Source: Diacronema lutheri
Lineage: Eukaryota; Haptophyta; Pavlovophyceae; Pavlovales; Pavlovaceae
Length of the DNA stretch: 64,000 nucleotides
Reading direction: 5' to 3'
NCBI GenBank assembly: GCA_019448385.1
Contig: JAGTXO010000020.1
Location: forward strand, 558,001 to 622,000
The number at the start of each line of letters is the position of its first letter. Position 1 is the stretch's first letter. The position numbers and the translations under genes were made by a program. Positions 23,301 to 33,777 of the stretch are shown here, one piece after another. Under the pieces are notes generated by a model. The model made no database searches, had not been told where the DNA came from, and was given only the letters and a program-made list of their open reading frames with translations.

Positions 23301-26300
23301 CACGCGGCAATGGCGCGCACGTCCGGGTCTGCGGCGTGGATCTTTGCGATGAGGTACTGCAGCAGCGCGCGCTCGTTTGGCGTGAGCTCGATCGAGGCGC
23401 CTGAGCGCTGCTCTGCGATCTTGGCCTTGAGGTCCCACGGCCAGATCTGCGCGCCGGACAAGATGATCGCAGTCCGGAAGATGTTTGGGAAGGGGGGGGG
23501 GGGGGTGGGGAAGTGTTCGTCGAGCAGCAAGGGATAAGAGAGGAGAGGGGGAGGAGAGGGGGCAGAGAGAGCGGGGAAACGCACACGGGCCAGTGTTCGC
23601 ATGCGTGGCGCGCAAGCGGGATGCCCCTCCCCGCCCGTCGCCGCGCGGCCCGGCTCGCCCCGCCAGCCCTCGCCGCGCAGCCGCGCCAGCCCGCCCTCCC
23701 CACCCTGGCAGCAGCAGCGCGCACCTGATCATCAAGCTTGCGCAGCACGGAGAAGGCCGAGACGCCACCGCCGCCGTGCGCCGCCGGGCGCGGACGCGAG
23801 GCGAGCGCCGCGGCCGGATCGGCGCTGTCCAGCCGGACACCGTCTGCATGCGCAGCGGGCGGTCAAGCGGCACGCGAGAGGGAGGGGCGAAGGGGGGCGT
23901 GGGTGCGTGCGCATTGTGGTGAGGCTCGCGCGCTCTGCACGAGCGCGCGGCGCGGGCACGCGTCCACGTGCGCATGCACGGGAAAGGAAGAGAGGGGAGG
24001 GGAGTGAAAGGGCGGGAAAGGAAAGAGCGGGAAAGGAAAGGGCGGGAAGACGAAACGCGCATGCCTCCGCACGGGACGGCGCTCTGCCGTGCGGCAAGGC
24101 GCGCGAGCTCAGCGGCGGGTGCGCACGCCGCGTCTCGCGCACCGTGCACGATGGCCGACGCGAGGACGACGTGGTTGGACTTTGCGCGGTCGTCCGATAC
24201 GACGGTCTGCACGCGCAGGGAGAGGACGCGCAGGGGCGGCGCGGGCGGGACGTCCTGCGCGCCCTCCGCGCCGAGCACGGTGATCGCCTTGCGCCCGTCC
24301 GTCACGACGGCCTCGAACCGGCACCTGCAGACGCGCGCGGCGCGGGCGCGCACGCGGGCCGGCGTGGCGAACGCGGTTCGACTCGCCACGGCCGACGAGG
24401 CTGCGCGCATGGCCGCAGCGGCTGGGTGTAACGGCGGCTGGGTGTGACGGCGGCTGGGTGTGACGGCGGCCGCCATGGCGCCTGCGCTCGCTACACCGGT
24501 CTGCTGTTTTGGAGCGCAGGCGGCCGCCGTCACACCCAGCCGCCGTCACACCCGGCCGCCGTCACACCCAGCCGCCGTCACACCCACCGCTGGGTGTGAC
24601 GGCGCCCGCCCGCCGGCGCAGCGCCCGCAAGCGCATGGCAGGCGCACGCGCGCCATGCGCCCGGGGCACGGCGCTCGCAGGGGCGCAGGGGCGCAGCGCC
24701 GTGCCCTCCCTCGCGTGGGTGCACCCGCGCCACACCGGCGCACAGCGCGGCGGCACGGCGCGGCGCGGCGCACAGCGTGGCGCGGCGCAACGCGGCGGCG
24801 GCGCGTGCGAGCGCGGCGGTGTGCGCGTGCCGCGCCGCGCACCACGAGCAGGCGGACGCGGGCGGTTGCGCGCCTCGCACGACGAGCCAGCAGGGGCCGC
24901 GGATCCTGCGCTTGATGAGCAGGTGCTCGGTCTGCGACGTGCCCGCGCCAAAGATCGCCACAAAGGTCTCGCCACTCAGCCCGCTCGGCAGCGCGCGCGC
25001 GCCGCCATCGTAGACCACTTTGAGGAAGGGCGCGTCGCGCAAGCACGGCGAGTGCGCCGGCGCGCTGTCCAGCATGGCGGCCTCGTCGAAGGCGTAACTG
25101 CGTCGGACGGGCTTGCAGCGGAAGGTGCTCACGCCGTGCTTGCGCAGCAGCTGGTGCACCTCCGCGTACCTGCGCCGGGCCGCGCACAGAGCGGCGCACG
25201 GCGCAAGGCGCGCGCGTGCGCTCAGCCGTGATGCCAGCCGTGATGCGCGCGCGTGTGCCCACCGCGCCGCTGGCCAGACGGTGCAGCGAGGACGGGCACG
25301 CGCGGCGCGCGAGGCGCGCGAGCACGCACACGTCATTCATCCCCGCGCCCTCGCGAGGCGCGACGAAGAGGTGGCGCGTCAGGTTGCGCATCGTGACGCA
25401 TATGGACGCGTAACGCGGCTCGGCGACGGCCGCGCCGCCGCCCGCCCCGGCCGGCGGCTCGAAGGCGCCGGTCGCGGCCTTGCCAAAGAGGTGGAGCGTG
25501 CCCGGCTGGTTGTACGCGTCCTCGTACGCGTCGAGGAAGTAGAAGCGCAGCGAGCCGTCCTCCTCCAGCGGCGGGAGCGAAGCTGCACCGCTGCCACCAC
25601 CGCTGCCACCACCGCCGCCACCGCCAGCGCCGTCAGCCGCGCCGCCCGTCACGGACGGCGGCGCGTGCGCGCCGCCCGCGGCAGCGTCGGCGTGCGCGGG
25701 CGCGACGGGCGCGCCCGCCTCGAGGCACACCTTGAACCAGTCGTCGCCATCGCCTGCGCGCGCGCGCGCGCGAGCGCGCCGCGCGCGCCGGACGCGCGCG
25801 CGCGGGTGCGCGTGAGGCGGCAGAGGAAGCGCGCGGTCTGACGCGCGGCGCGCGCGTAGTGGCGACGTGCGCACGTTGAGCGCGCCGCGCGCCGCGCGCA
25901 CGCGCGCGCGTACCCTGCTCCTGCGCCGCCGAGAAGGGCCGCGCGATCCCCAACGCGCTGTCTCCGCAGGCGGCGGCGCCGCCGTCCGCGCGCGCGCCCG
26001 TGCCGTCGGCGCCGTCGGCGCCGTCGTCGCGCGGCTCGTCATGTGTGTAGTCCTCGTCGGCGCCAATGCCCTCGTCGGCAGCGCCGTCGCCGCCGCCCGC
26101 CGCGAGCAGCGCCGCCACATCCGCCGCGTGCGACGCGCGCAGGCCGCCGCCGCCCAAGCCGCCGCCAAAGCCGCCGCCCGCGCCACCGCCCGTGCGCGCG
26201 CGCTCGGCGGTGCGGAAGGCGACGGCTGACGGGCGTGCGCGCGGCGCGGGTGTGTCCAGCGCGCCGACGCGCCCGCTCAGCACCTGGTCGCGCGCCGAGC

Positions 26301-26895
26301 GCGCGGGCTTGGCCGCGCCGGGCCGGGCGGCGCCGGCGCGCGCGCCGGCGCTCGCGCCAAAGCCGCCGCCGGCGGGCGCGGCGGGCGCGCCAAGGTCGCC
26401 AAGCAGCGAGTCGATGAAGGCGTCATCCACACGCCCCGCACCGGCGCCGCCACCACTACCCGTCGGCACAACCGCCGCGCCCGCGCTCGAGCCGCCGCCG
26501 CCCGGCTGCCACGCGCGGCTCGCGAGGAGCGACGCCGCCGGTCGCTTGGCGGGCGGGCGGGCGGGCTTGCGCTGCGCGGGCTGGTTGAGCGCGCCGCGTG
26601 CGACGGGCGCTTTCGTCTTGCGCCGCTCGGGCCCATCCTCCTCGTCCGTGTACACCACGTCGTCGTCGTCGTCGCCGTAGCCGCCACCGTCGTCCTCGAT
26701 GAAGCCCTCGTCGCGCTCGCGCTTGGCGCGGCGCGCGTACTCCTCCTCGTCCACGTCCTCGAAGAGCTCCTCCTCGACGTCGAGCTCGTGATCGGCCAAC
26801 CGGCTCCGCCCACCCGCCTTGATCGCCTCAAGCCGCTCGCGCAGCAGCGCGCTCTTCGAGACCGACGCGCGATCGCGCAGGCTGCGCTCCGCCAT
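16812..26895 (-). CDS. POLA1: DNA polymerase alpha catalytic subunit
   Basis: About 1733 residues in 20 exons (human 1462). Exons, high to low: 26895-25914, 25753-25330, 25169-24843, 24324-24143, 23843-23725, 23446-23321, 22749-22711, 22372-22212, 22051-21844, 21584-21499, 21387-21046, 20655-20598, 20507-20389, 20234-19994, 19758-19633, 19454-19170, 18953-18601, 18454-17869, 17607-17512, 17153-16812. Every junction keeps frame and restores family sequence. This replicative polymerase extends primase RNA primers in the nucleus. Motif A is DFNSLYPSIVQ (about 1010), motif B KALKIMANSMYGCLGF (about 1080), motif C YGDTDSIMI (about 1145), then LLLKKKKYAAL. The exonuclease-like region keeps DPDVIVGHN but lacks the proofreading acidic residues, as usual for Pol alpha. 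CysA (CAAC...CQLC) and CysB (CEEASC...CVAPRC) close the protein. Intron 7 uses a GC donor; all others are GT-AG. Confidence 0.93.
17608..17868 (-). repeat. Intron 18 of POLA1 with a 27-base C run (sense strand)
   Basis: Plus-strand G at 17638-17664 is a C run in the transcript, ending about 30 bases before the acceptor at 17608. It could serve as or replace a polypyrimidine tract. An alternating cg run lies at about 17708-17730. Confidence 0.75.
19465..19530 (-). repeat. GGGCGGGAAAGCGGGA tandem repeat in POLA1 intron 15
   Basis: About four copies of a 16-base unit (gggcgggaaagcggga) lie close to the acceptor of the intron at 19455-19632. On the sense strand it is pyrimidine-rich (tcccgctttcccgccc). 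Confidence 0.8.
22510..22695 (-). repeat. GGGCA pentamer arrays and duplicated flank in the GC-AG intron of POLA1
   Basis: Two arrays of the pentamer gggca (about 22515-22575 and 22612-22668) are each followed by agctgggcagccatggcg and ggggaagca. The whole block of array plus flank is therefore duplicated head to tail in the intron at 22373-22710. Confidence 0.85.
22805..22985 (-). repeat. GGGGGAAAG/GGGGAAGG purine repeat in POLA1 intron 6
   Basis: A 170-base purine-only run on the plus strand built from ggggaa-type units. On the sense strand it is an uninterrupted pyrimidine tract within the intron at 22750-23320. Confidence 0.85.
24413..24602. repeat. Inverted arrays of a 17-bp unit in POLA1 intron 3
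   Basis: Three units of ggctgggtgtgacggc (24418-24475) face four inverted units of gccgccgtcacaccca (about 24528-24595) across a loop of about 55 bases. One more direct unit follows at about 24590. A strong hairpin is possible in the pre-mRNA or in single-stranded DNA. The array lies inside the 518-base intron at 24325-24842. Confidence 0.85.
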
Positions 26896-27488
26896 GATTT
26901 GGCGCGGGTGCGATTTCTCCCGCCCTTTCCTCGCGCTCGGCGACCGCCGGTTGACGTCACTGGACGTCACCCCCAAAGCGTCACGGGCAGTAAAGACGAC
27001 ACCCGCGCCCCTGGCCTTTGGCCGGGGCTCGCCGTCCACGACCCGTCGTCTCGAGCGCGCGCTCCGCTCCGCCATGGGCCGCATCGTCACACTGCCGTCG
27101 CGTGGCGAGCCGAAGCGCCGGCTGTTGGCTCGTCTCAACGTCCTCGTGCGCAACAACACCAGCGTGGGCGCTGACGTGTGGTTCCGCGGCAGCGGTCCGC
27201 TCGCGCGCGTGCCCGCGCGGCGCGAGGCGACGGCCCGCGTGCCCCGCCCGGGTGCATCGACGGGAGGAGCTGCGCCAACCAAGCGGCAGAGGCTATCATC
27301 GCGCCGGTCAAGCGCCCGCTTGGCACACCGCGCACAGCGCCAGCGCAGAGCGCGCGCGCGCGCAATTTTGCTCGGCGCACCGCGCTCGGGCAATGGCAAT
27401 CAACGCTCCAATGGAGAAGAGGCGTCGTGGCCCCGCGCCGCCGGAAGCGCGCTTTATTCTCAACTAGGACACTTTCTTACAGTGCTCA
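26896..27488. promoter_or_regulatory. POLA1 promoter region with E2F-like and CRE-like sites
   Basis: tttggcgcggg at 26898-26908 matches the E2F/DP consensus (TTTSSCGC) three bases before the POLA1 ATG, and tttctcccgcc at 26914-26924 is a second weaker match. tgacgtca at 26952-26959 is a full CRE palindrome, followed by a half-type copy gacgtcac at 26963-26970. POLA1 is a classic E2F target in plants and animals. The rest of the region to 27488 has a short open frame on the plus strand from 27074 but no recognisable gene. Confidence 0.55.
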
Positions 27489-29952
27489 TCATAGGAGCGC
27501 AGCGACGGCCGATCGGGCCCCGCTTCGCCGACGTGCCGCAAAGCCGGTACGCCGACGCATGCGGACTGCGCCGCCGACCGAGAGCGCGAGGGCCGCTGCG
27601 ACGAGCGCGGGCGCGGCGATCGTGCGCGACGCGCGCCACGAGATCGCGCGGCCAGGCGAGCCGCTCGGCGGCGCGGGCGCGACGGCGGTGGCCGCCACCG
27701 CCGGCTCCGCCTGTGCACGCTCTGGCGCGCGCGCGTCAGTCGCGTCCGACTCCGCCGGCAGCAGCTTTCGGGAAGCCGGCGGCAGCTCGTAGGTGTAGAC
27801 GGCGGCGAAGAGGTGAGAGCCGCGACGCGCGCCGCACGGCCGGTCGTCCTGCACGCCCTCGCCTCCGCCTGCGTCATCAGCTCCACCGCCTCCGCCTCCG
27901 CCTCCGCCGCCCTCTGTGCGCCCGGCGCACGGCGCGGCGCACTCGCCGTCGGCTGCGCGCGCGTGCCGGCTGTCGGGTTGCGCGTCGCCGCACGCGCACC
28001 GCCCGGCGGAGAGCGCAAACCATCGCGCGACGCCGTCCGCGCGCGCGCCGCCGGCGCTCGCGGCCGGCACGGCGTGCTGCGCGCCGCACGCGCGCGCGCA
28101 GAGCGGCACGCTGTTGGCGCCGGCTGTGTGCGCGCTGCCGTACAGGCGCGACGAGATCCGATCAGCGTAGCAGCCGGCAAGCGCCGCCGTGGCCTGCGCG
28201 TGCGCCTCGGCGCTCGCATTGCTCGCGCCATCGAGGGGTGCAGCACCAGCGATGGCCACGGGCGCACGCGCTGCGGCCGCACGCGGCGTGTTCGACGCGG
28301 CGGACTCCGCCTGCGGCTGCGCCGCGCGCTCCGTGCTGTCGGCGCGCACGGCGTACGCGCCGATCCGCACCGAGCCGCCGCCGCCGTGCCCGCCGCAGCG
28401 CGCGCCCTTGGGCAATCGCACGATGGGCGCCGCCGTGCCGATCGACGCGTCGCGCTCGTCGGGCGGGCACGCGCCCCCGCACTCGCGGTCGTGCAGCGGC
28501 GCTGGCGCGGCGCGGCCCAGCGCATGGTCGAGCGCCGGCGCGCAGCTGCAGCCGACGTTGACGCCGCTGGCGCCTCCCGCCGGCGCCAGCAGCGCGACGC
28601 CGAGCCCAGCGCGCGCGCACGCGCGCGCGCACCCACCCACGCCCGCGCCGGCAGTCGGCGCGGGCTGCGCGAGCGGCGCGACGACGCCCAGCGCGTCGCT
28701 CGACCAGCAGCCGAGCCACTCGGCGGTGAGGGCGGGCGGTACGGGCGGCGCTGGCGCCGGGCTCGGCGGCAGCGCGGCGCGCGGCAACGGGCTCGGCGGC
28801 GCGCGCGGAGGCCAGCTTGCAGGCGGCGGCACGGCGGGCGGCGGCGGAGGCGCGCGCGGCGCGTGCGGCGCGCTCGACGGCGACCACCATTGCAGCGCAC
28901 GCGGCAGCTGCCCGTCGTCCTCCCACGGCCGTCGAAGGCCGGGCAGTGGCGGCGGCGCGCTGAGCGGCGGCGCGGCGCCGCCGCCGCCGTCCGCTCCGTC
29001 AAACGGCCAGCGCGCGTGCACGCCGCCAGCGCCGGGCCCGCCCCGCGCGAGCGCGTTGCGCGCGTTCGGCACGGCGACGGCGACGACGAGCGCGCCGAGC
29101 AGCAGCGCTGCGCACAGCACCGCGCCGCGCGCCGCGCAACTGCACGCCGAGCCCACGGCGCGTGCGCGCGCGCGCGGCGACGTCACGGCTCCGCGCTTCG
29201 TCGCGGATCCAACGCTGCCGGCGCGCTGCGGCGGCTGCTGCTCGACATCAGGCGGCCCACCGCGCCAGCGCTCGCCTGCCGCGTCGCCGCGCGCCACTTC
29301 CGCCCAGCCGCCGCCGCTCGCCGCGCGCCGCGATCCGCCTTCTGCCCCGCACGATGGTGCGCCGCACGATGGCGGCGTGCCGTCGTCGCGGCCCCAGCCG
29401 CAGGCCGCGTGCGCAGACGGCGCGCGCGCGCCGCTGGCCGCGGCTGCCGTGCCGTCCGACGCGGAGCGCACGCCCGCGCCGTGCGGCGGCGGTGTCTGCG
29501 AACCGGCGTGCGCGCGCAGCGCCATCGGCGGCTGCGCGCTTGCAAAGTCGAGCGCACGCGTGGCCGAACGAGGACGCGCGCCGCCGCCGACATGTGCGCC
29601 TCTGCGGCCGTCGCTGTCGCCGTCGCCGTCGCCGTCGCCGTCACGACTGCCGTGCGCACCGGAGCCTTTGGGCGCAGCAGGCAAAGGCTGGGCCGCTTCG
29701 GAACCCGTAGCTGTCGGGCCCACTGGGAACAGGTTGTTGTACGGATCGTAGCTGACGAGATCGAGAGTCCACTCACTGGGCGTGGACGCAGGAGAGGGCG
29801 GCGCGCGCGGCGCGCTCAGATGGCGCGGCTCGGGCGTGCGCGGCGGCTCGGCACCGTCGCGCGGCGGCGGTGGCGGCAGCGCGAGCGGCGGCGGAGGCGG
29901 AGGCGGCGGAGGCGGCGGCGGTGGGGGCGGCGGCGGCGGGGGCGGGGGCGGG

Positions 29953-30047
<95 letters not shown>

Positions 30048-31082
30048 GGCGTCAGCACTCAGCCGACCGATGGCGGCGGGCGGCGGCGGCGGTGGCGGAG
30101 GCGGCGGCGGTGCGGTGAGGAGCGGCAGGACGTGCGAGGCAAACTGCGAGGCAAACTGCGCCGATGCGGGCGCGCCGCCGCACAACGCGGACGGCGGCGA
30201 CGAGTAGGACGTGGCCGCAGCCGGCAGCGCGGGCGCCGCGCGAGGGGCAGAGCACGCGGCGGCGGCGGCGTTGGCACGCGCTGCCTCCGCCTCCGCCTCG
30301 GCGCGTGCCGCGCGCCGCGCCGCGTTCATCGCGTCCGCGCGCGCGGCCGCAAGCTCGGCGGTCAGCGCGCGCGAAGCGGCGCGCTGCTCGTCGAGGCTCG
30401 CGGCCGCGCTGGCGAGGTCGGCGGCCCACGGCGCGACAGCCGCCTCGGCGCGCGCCTTGGCGCGCCCGCGCTCGCGCTCGAGCTCGGCAACCGCGTCCGC
30501 GAGCTCAGCGCGCCACGCGGCCGCGTCGGCTTGGAACGACGCGCATCGCTCGCGCTCGGCCACGACGCTGCGCTCGAGCGCGGTGCAGCGCGCGAGCGCG
30601 GCGGCGAGCGCCTCGGCGTCGGTCTCAAGCGCGCTGCCTTGCTGCTGCTGCGCGCGCGGCGCGCACTCGGGGGCAAGAGGCGCTCGGCGCGTCAGCCGGC
30701 TCCGCACGCGCCGCGCGTCCCCGTGCGCGTGCGCGCGCGCGCGCGCGCGCGCGCGGACCTCGCGAAGCTTGGCGTGGGCCACGTGCTCTCGCAGTGAGCC
30801 CTCGAGGCGGCGGCGTGCGCTTTCCAAGCGCGCGCACTCCTCGCGCGCCGCCTCGAGCCGCGCCTCCGCCTTGGCCTCCGCCGCGTCGGCGTCGCCCAGC
30901 GCGCGCGCAAGGAGCCGCTGGCACGCGGCAAGCTCCGCGCTGTGGGCGTCGCGCTCGGCGCGGAGCTGCTGGTTGGCGCTGTTCACCTCATTGAGGCGGG
31001 TTGCCGTCTGCCGCAGGCGCAGCACCACGTTCCGAAAGTCCGCGGGCAGGATCGCGCCGACGGCGGGGCCGCCCGCGCTCAT
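27489..31082 (-). CDS. Coiled-coil, polyproline, transmembrane protein with two WSC-like domains
   Basis: A frame of 1197 residues from the ATG at 31082. Residues about 15-290 are Ala/Glu/Arg heptad-like coiled coil. Next is a polyproline run encoded by CCG repeats (plus strand about 29880-30045), then Ser/Gly-rich linker. A membrane helix (AVLCAALLLGALVVAVAVP) lies near residue 675, and a second hydrophobic segment (ALVAAALALSVGGAV) near the C-terminus. Between them are two Cys-rich domains of WSC type: GCWSSDALG ... CARACARAG ... CSCAPAL ... CGGACP, and GCYADRISS ... CARACG ... CACG ... CAAPC ... CG. WSC domains bind glycans and occur in wall sensors and secreted proteins, so this may sense or anchor to the cell surface with a cytoplasmic coiled coil. 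A stretch at about 30650-30756 has GT-AG-like ends and could be an in-frame intron. Confidence 0.65.
29880..30048 (-). repeat. GGC/GCC trinucleotide repeat encoding polyproline
   Basis: About 160 bases of nearly pure ggc on the plus strand, read as CCG proline codons in the WSC protein gene, with a smaller repeat block at about 30076-30113. Such runs are length-variable and can cause assembly errors. Confidence 0.9.
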
Positions 31083-31429
31083 GGCGCCGTCCTTCGAGGC
31101 GGCGAGAACCTCAGCCGGAATCGGGTGACACCGGTCACCCTGCCACCGGCTGGCGTTACACGCGGACGGTGGACCGTGGACATCGACGGTCGGAGTGACG
31201 CATGGCGCGCTGCCACGGTCGCGAAACGGCCTGGGGCTCCGCTCGCATCAATGCGAATACCGCGCACGGCGCAGGGCGCGGGGCCGTGCCGAGCGCCAGT
31301 GGCAGTGCGAGATCCCGCGGACGCGTCCCGAGTCACGACTCCCGGCCTGGCGGACCATTTTTGGGCTCGGCGCGTTCGGCGATGGCGCTGATATCGCTGC
31401 CGGCCGAATGTGGTCCCGGCGACTCGGCT
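31083..31429. other. Intergenic region upstream of the WSC protein gene
   Basis: About 350 bases between the start of the WSC protein gene and the 3' end of the GNAT gene, both on the minus strand. It holds the WSC gene's promoter by position; no motif was recognised with confidence. Confidence 0.4.
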
Positions 31430-32212
31430 TCAGGCACGCTCAGAGCACGCTGGGCACGGCGCGGGCGCGGCAGCACTTGCCGCGCGCCCGTCGTCCTCGC
31501 GCGCAAGCTCCAGCCGCGCGAGCGCGGCGTCAGGCGTCGCCACGCCGTCGCGCGTCTCGTCGGCGACGGCGATGGCGTCGGCATTCAGCGCCACGTACGT
31601 CAGCGAACCGCGCGACACGGCGAGCCGCACGACCGCCGCCTCGGGTGCGACCATGTGCGCGCGCTGCCCCTCCACCCAGCAAAAGCCGAGCGACTCGTAG
31701 AGACCGACCGCACTCACGTTGGCCTCCGAGCCTGCGACGACGAGGGCGACGGGCTTGATCTTGCTGCCGTGGAGCATCGCGCACTCGAGCAGCTTGCGCC
31801 CAACGCCCTGCCCACGGTGGCTGCGCAGCACATAGACAAAATCGATGTGGACGATGCGGCGCGCCTCCTCCTTGCACCAGCGGAGTGACCGCCGGAGCGC
31901 GCCGACTGTGCGCACGCCTCCTTTGCGCGTGGGCGCCTGCGCCAGGATGATGTCGCGTGGGTACAGCTGCTTGCATCGCACATCAAAGGTCTCGCGCAGG
32001 AACTCGCGCGACTGCCCGCGCTGCACGCACTCGCCGCGCAGCTCGCCAAGATCTGCGGCCGTCGCGTCAAACCTGAGGCTCACGCGCGCGCGCCGCGGCG
32101 ACGGGTCGGCGCGCGCCGTGTCGGCGATGGAAGCGATGGAACTCGACGAAGCAATCGCGGGCAGCGGCGACGACGCCTCCATCGCCGGCCGCGGCTGCCC
32201 CGCCGTCGTCAT
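31430..32212 (-). CDS. GNAT-family N-acetyltransferase
   Basis: A frame of 260 residues from the ATG at 32212; another Met ten codons later is also possible. The GNAT fold is recognised by IVHIDFVYVLRSHRGQGVG: a beta strand followed by the acetyl-CoA pyrophosphate-binding loop R-G-Q-G-V-G with the R/Q-x-x-G-x-G pattern. This is followed by RKLLECAMLHG, VALVVAGSEANVSAVGLYES and LGF, the usual motif A to motif B progression. The N-terminal 45 residues are Ser/Ala-rich and could be a targeting or disordered region. The substrate (protein N-terminus, amine or metabolite) cannot be told. ttttggcgcg at about 32287-32296 upstream is E2F-like. The gene is a single exon. Confidence 0.8.
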   Translation of the reverse strand: MTTAGQPRPAMEASSPLPAIASSSSIASIADTARADPSPRRARVSLRFDATAADLGELRGECVQRGQSREFLRETFDVRCKQLYPRDIILAQAPTRKGGVRTVGALRRSLRWCKEEARRIVHIDFVYVLRSHRGQGVGRKLLECAMLHGSKIKPVALVVAGSEANVSAVGLYESLGFCWVEGQRAHMVAPEAAVVRLAVSRGSLTYVALNADAIAVADETRDGVATPDAALARLELAREDDGRAASAAAPAPCPACSERA

Positions 32213-32506
32213 CTGCCGGTGCTCGTCACCGTGCCTGGACCGGCTGACACGCGCCTCAAAACCGCTCAGGAATCGCCGCGGCGACTATTTTGGCGCGTGG
32301 CGACGGGCATCACCTCTACGTCTTTTGAAAAAAACCAGGAAACCCTGAAAAGTGAGACCGGACGGCGGGACCCGCGGATCTGTCACCCTTTCTCCGCGAG
32401 CGAGCACTCCTCGGCCGCGTGGTGGTCCGCGAGCTCGAAGCCGGTGCTGGGAGCCAACGGGCCGCCTGGCGCTTTGCAACACTGGCGCGCATAACATTTC
32501 ATCGGA

Positions 32507-32574
<68 letters not shown>

Positions 32575-33076
32575 CGAGCGCGAAGCATACGCACGCCATG
32601 CGCACCGTCGTCGCAGACGCGGCCAAGTGGCTCGCGCCGTCGTCGCCGACGCGGCCAAGTAGCGCGAGGGCAAGCGCTGTACGTCGACCGAACGATTGCC
32701 GAAGCGATGGCGCTCAACGGCTTTAAGGGCCGAGGGGTTGAACTAACCCTTTCTGCCTTTCAGCGCGAGGGCAAGTTCAACCATCTGCAGCTCCTGCGTG
32801 CGCTCAAATGCACGTGCGCGACCGATGTCAACGCAGGCCCCGTGGCACTCTTTTTGACGGGCGCCGGGGTGGGGTCTCTACACCTGCGGCGCCTCGCCCA
32901 GCCCCCTTGTTTTGCGCGCGGTTGCATGTCGCACGCATCCATTCGGCATTCCCAACTAGTTTTCAATAAAATATGCGGGTGGAGGGAAGGCCATTTGCAG
33001 CTCACGTGCTAAAATATGGCGGCCGTCGTTGCATACAAGAAACGAAAAGTCACCCATTAGGGGTTGCGGAGAGCGG
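32213..33076. other. Divergent intergenic region with a 67-base G run
   Basis: About 860 bases between the GNAT gene and fusion copy 2, divergent. It contains an uninterrupted G run at 32508-32574 and, just after it, a roughly 30-base tandem duplication around gacgcggccaagt. From 32700 it becomes less GC-rich. A pyrimidine tract ending in cag near 32761 looks like an intron end, but no exon could be attached to it. Confidence 0.6.
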
Positions 33077-33746
33077 ATGTGGGGCGCCGGGCTTGCGCCC
33101 GTGGGGAGGCTGGCGGACGTTGTCGTCGTGACGGACGTCGGGCCCGACCCGGACGATGCAAAAGCGCTGCTTGTGCTTGCGATGGCTCACCGCTACGGGC
33201 ACATTCGCCTCGCCGCTGTCGTCGCCAACGGCGGCGGCCAGCCGTCTCGGCGCGCGCAGCTCGCGCGGCTTCTCCTCGACCGCGTCGGCGAGCCGGCAGT
33301 GCCGGTCGGAGTGGGCTCGGCCGGTGTGGCGGTCGCGGAGCAGCCACACGAGTGTGACCTGCGAGGTTTTGACGCGGTCGACCCTGCTCGCCTGCTCGAC
33401 GGTCCTGCGCTCCTCGCGCGCACGCTTGCGCGCGCCGCGCCGCGCGCGATCACAGTGCTGCTCATCTCCGGGCTGCGCGACTTTGCGGACCTCGTACTCG
33501 CACAGCCAGGATTAGTGCTTCGCAAGGTGCGCACTGTGTCTATCCAAGGCGGCCTCGTGCCGGACGCCGCCTCGCCGTTCGGCTTCGTGCCCGACACGTC
33601 ACAAAACAACGCCTTCGACCCGGCCGCGGCCGGCGTGGTCTACAACTTTTGCTTCGCGCACGGCATTCGGATGAGCGTCGTCAGCCGCAACGGCGTGCCG
33701 GTGCGCGGATCGCGCGAGCGCTCCGCAGCGCGTGTGCTCCCTCTTT

Positions 33747-33777
<31 letters not shown>

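Noticed and set aside
27074-27480. Small plus-strand gene upstream of POLA1
   Set aside because: Open frame with an ATG, but the composition drifts to Arg-rich shadow type and no domain or splice support exists.
27813-30797. 994-codon plus-strand frame opposite the WSC protein
   Set aside because: Mostly Arg-rich with homopolymer runs produced by the GGC repeat; no domain.
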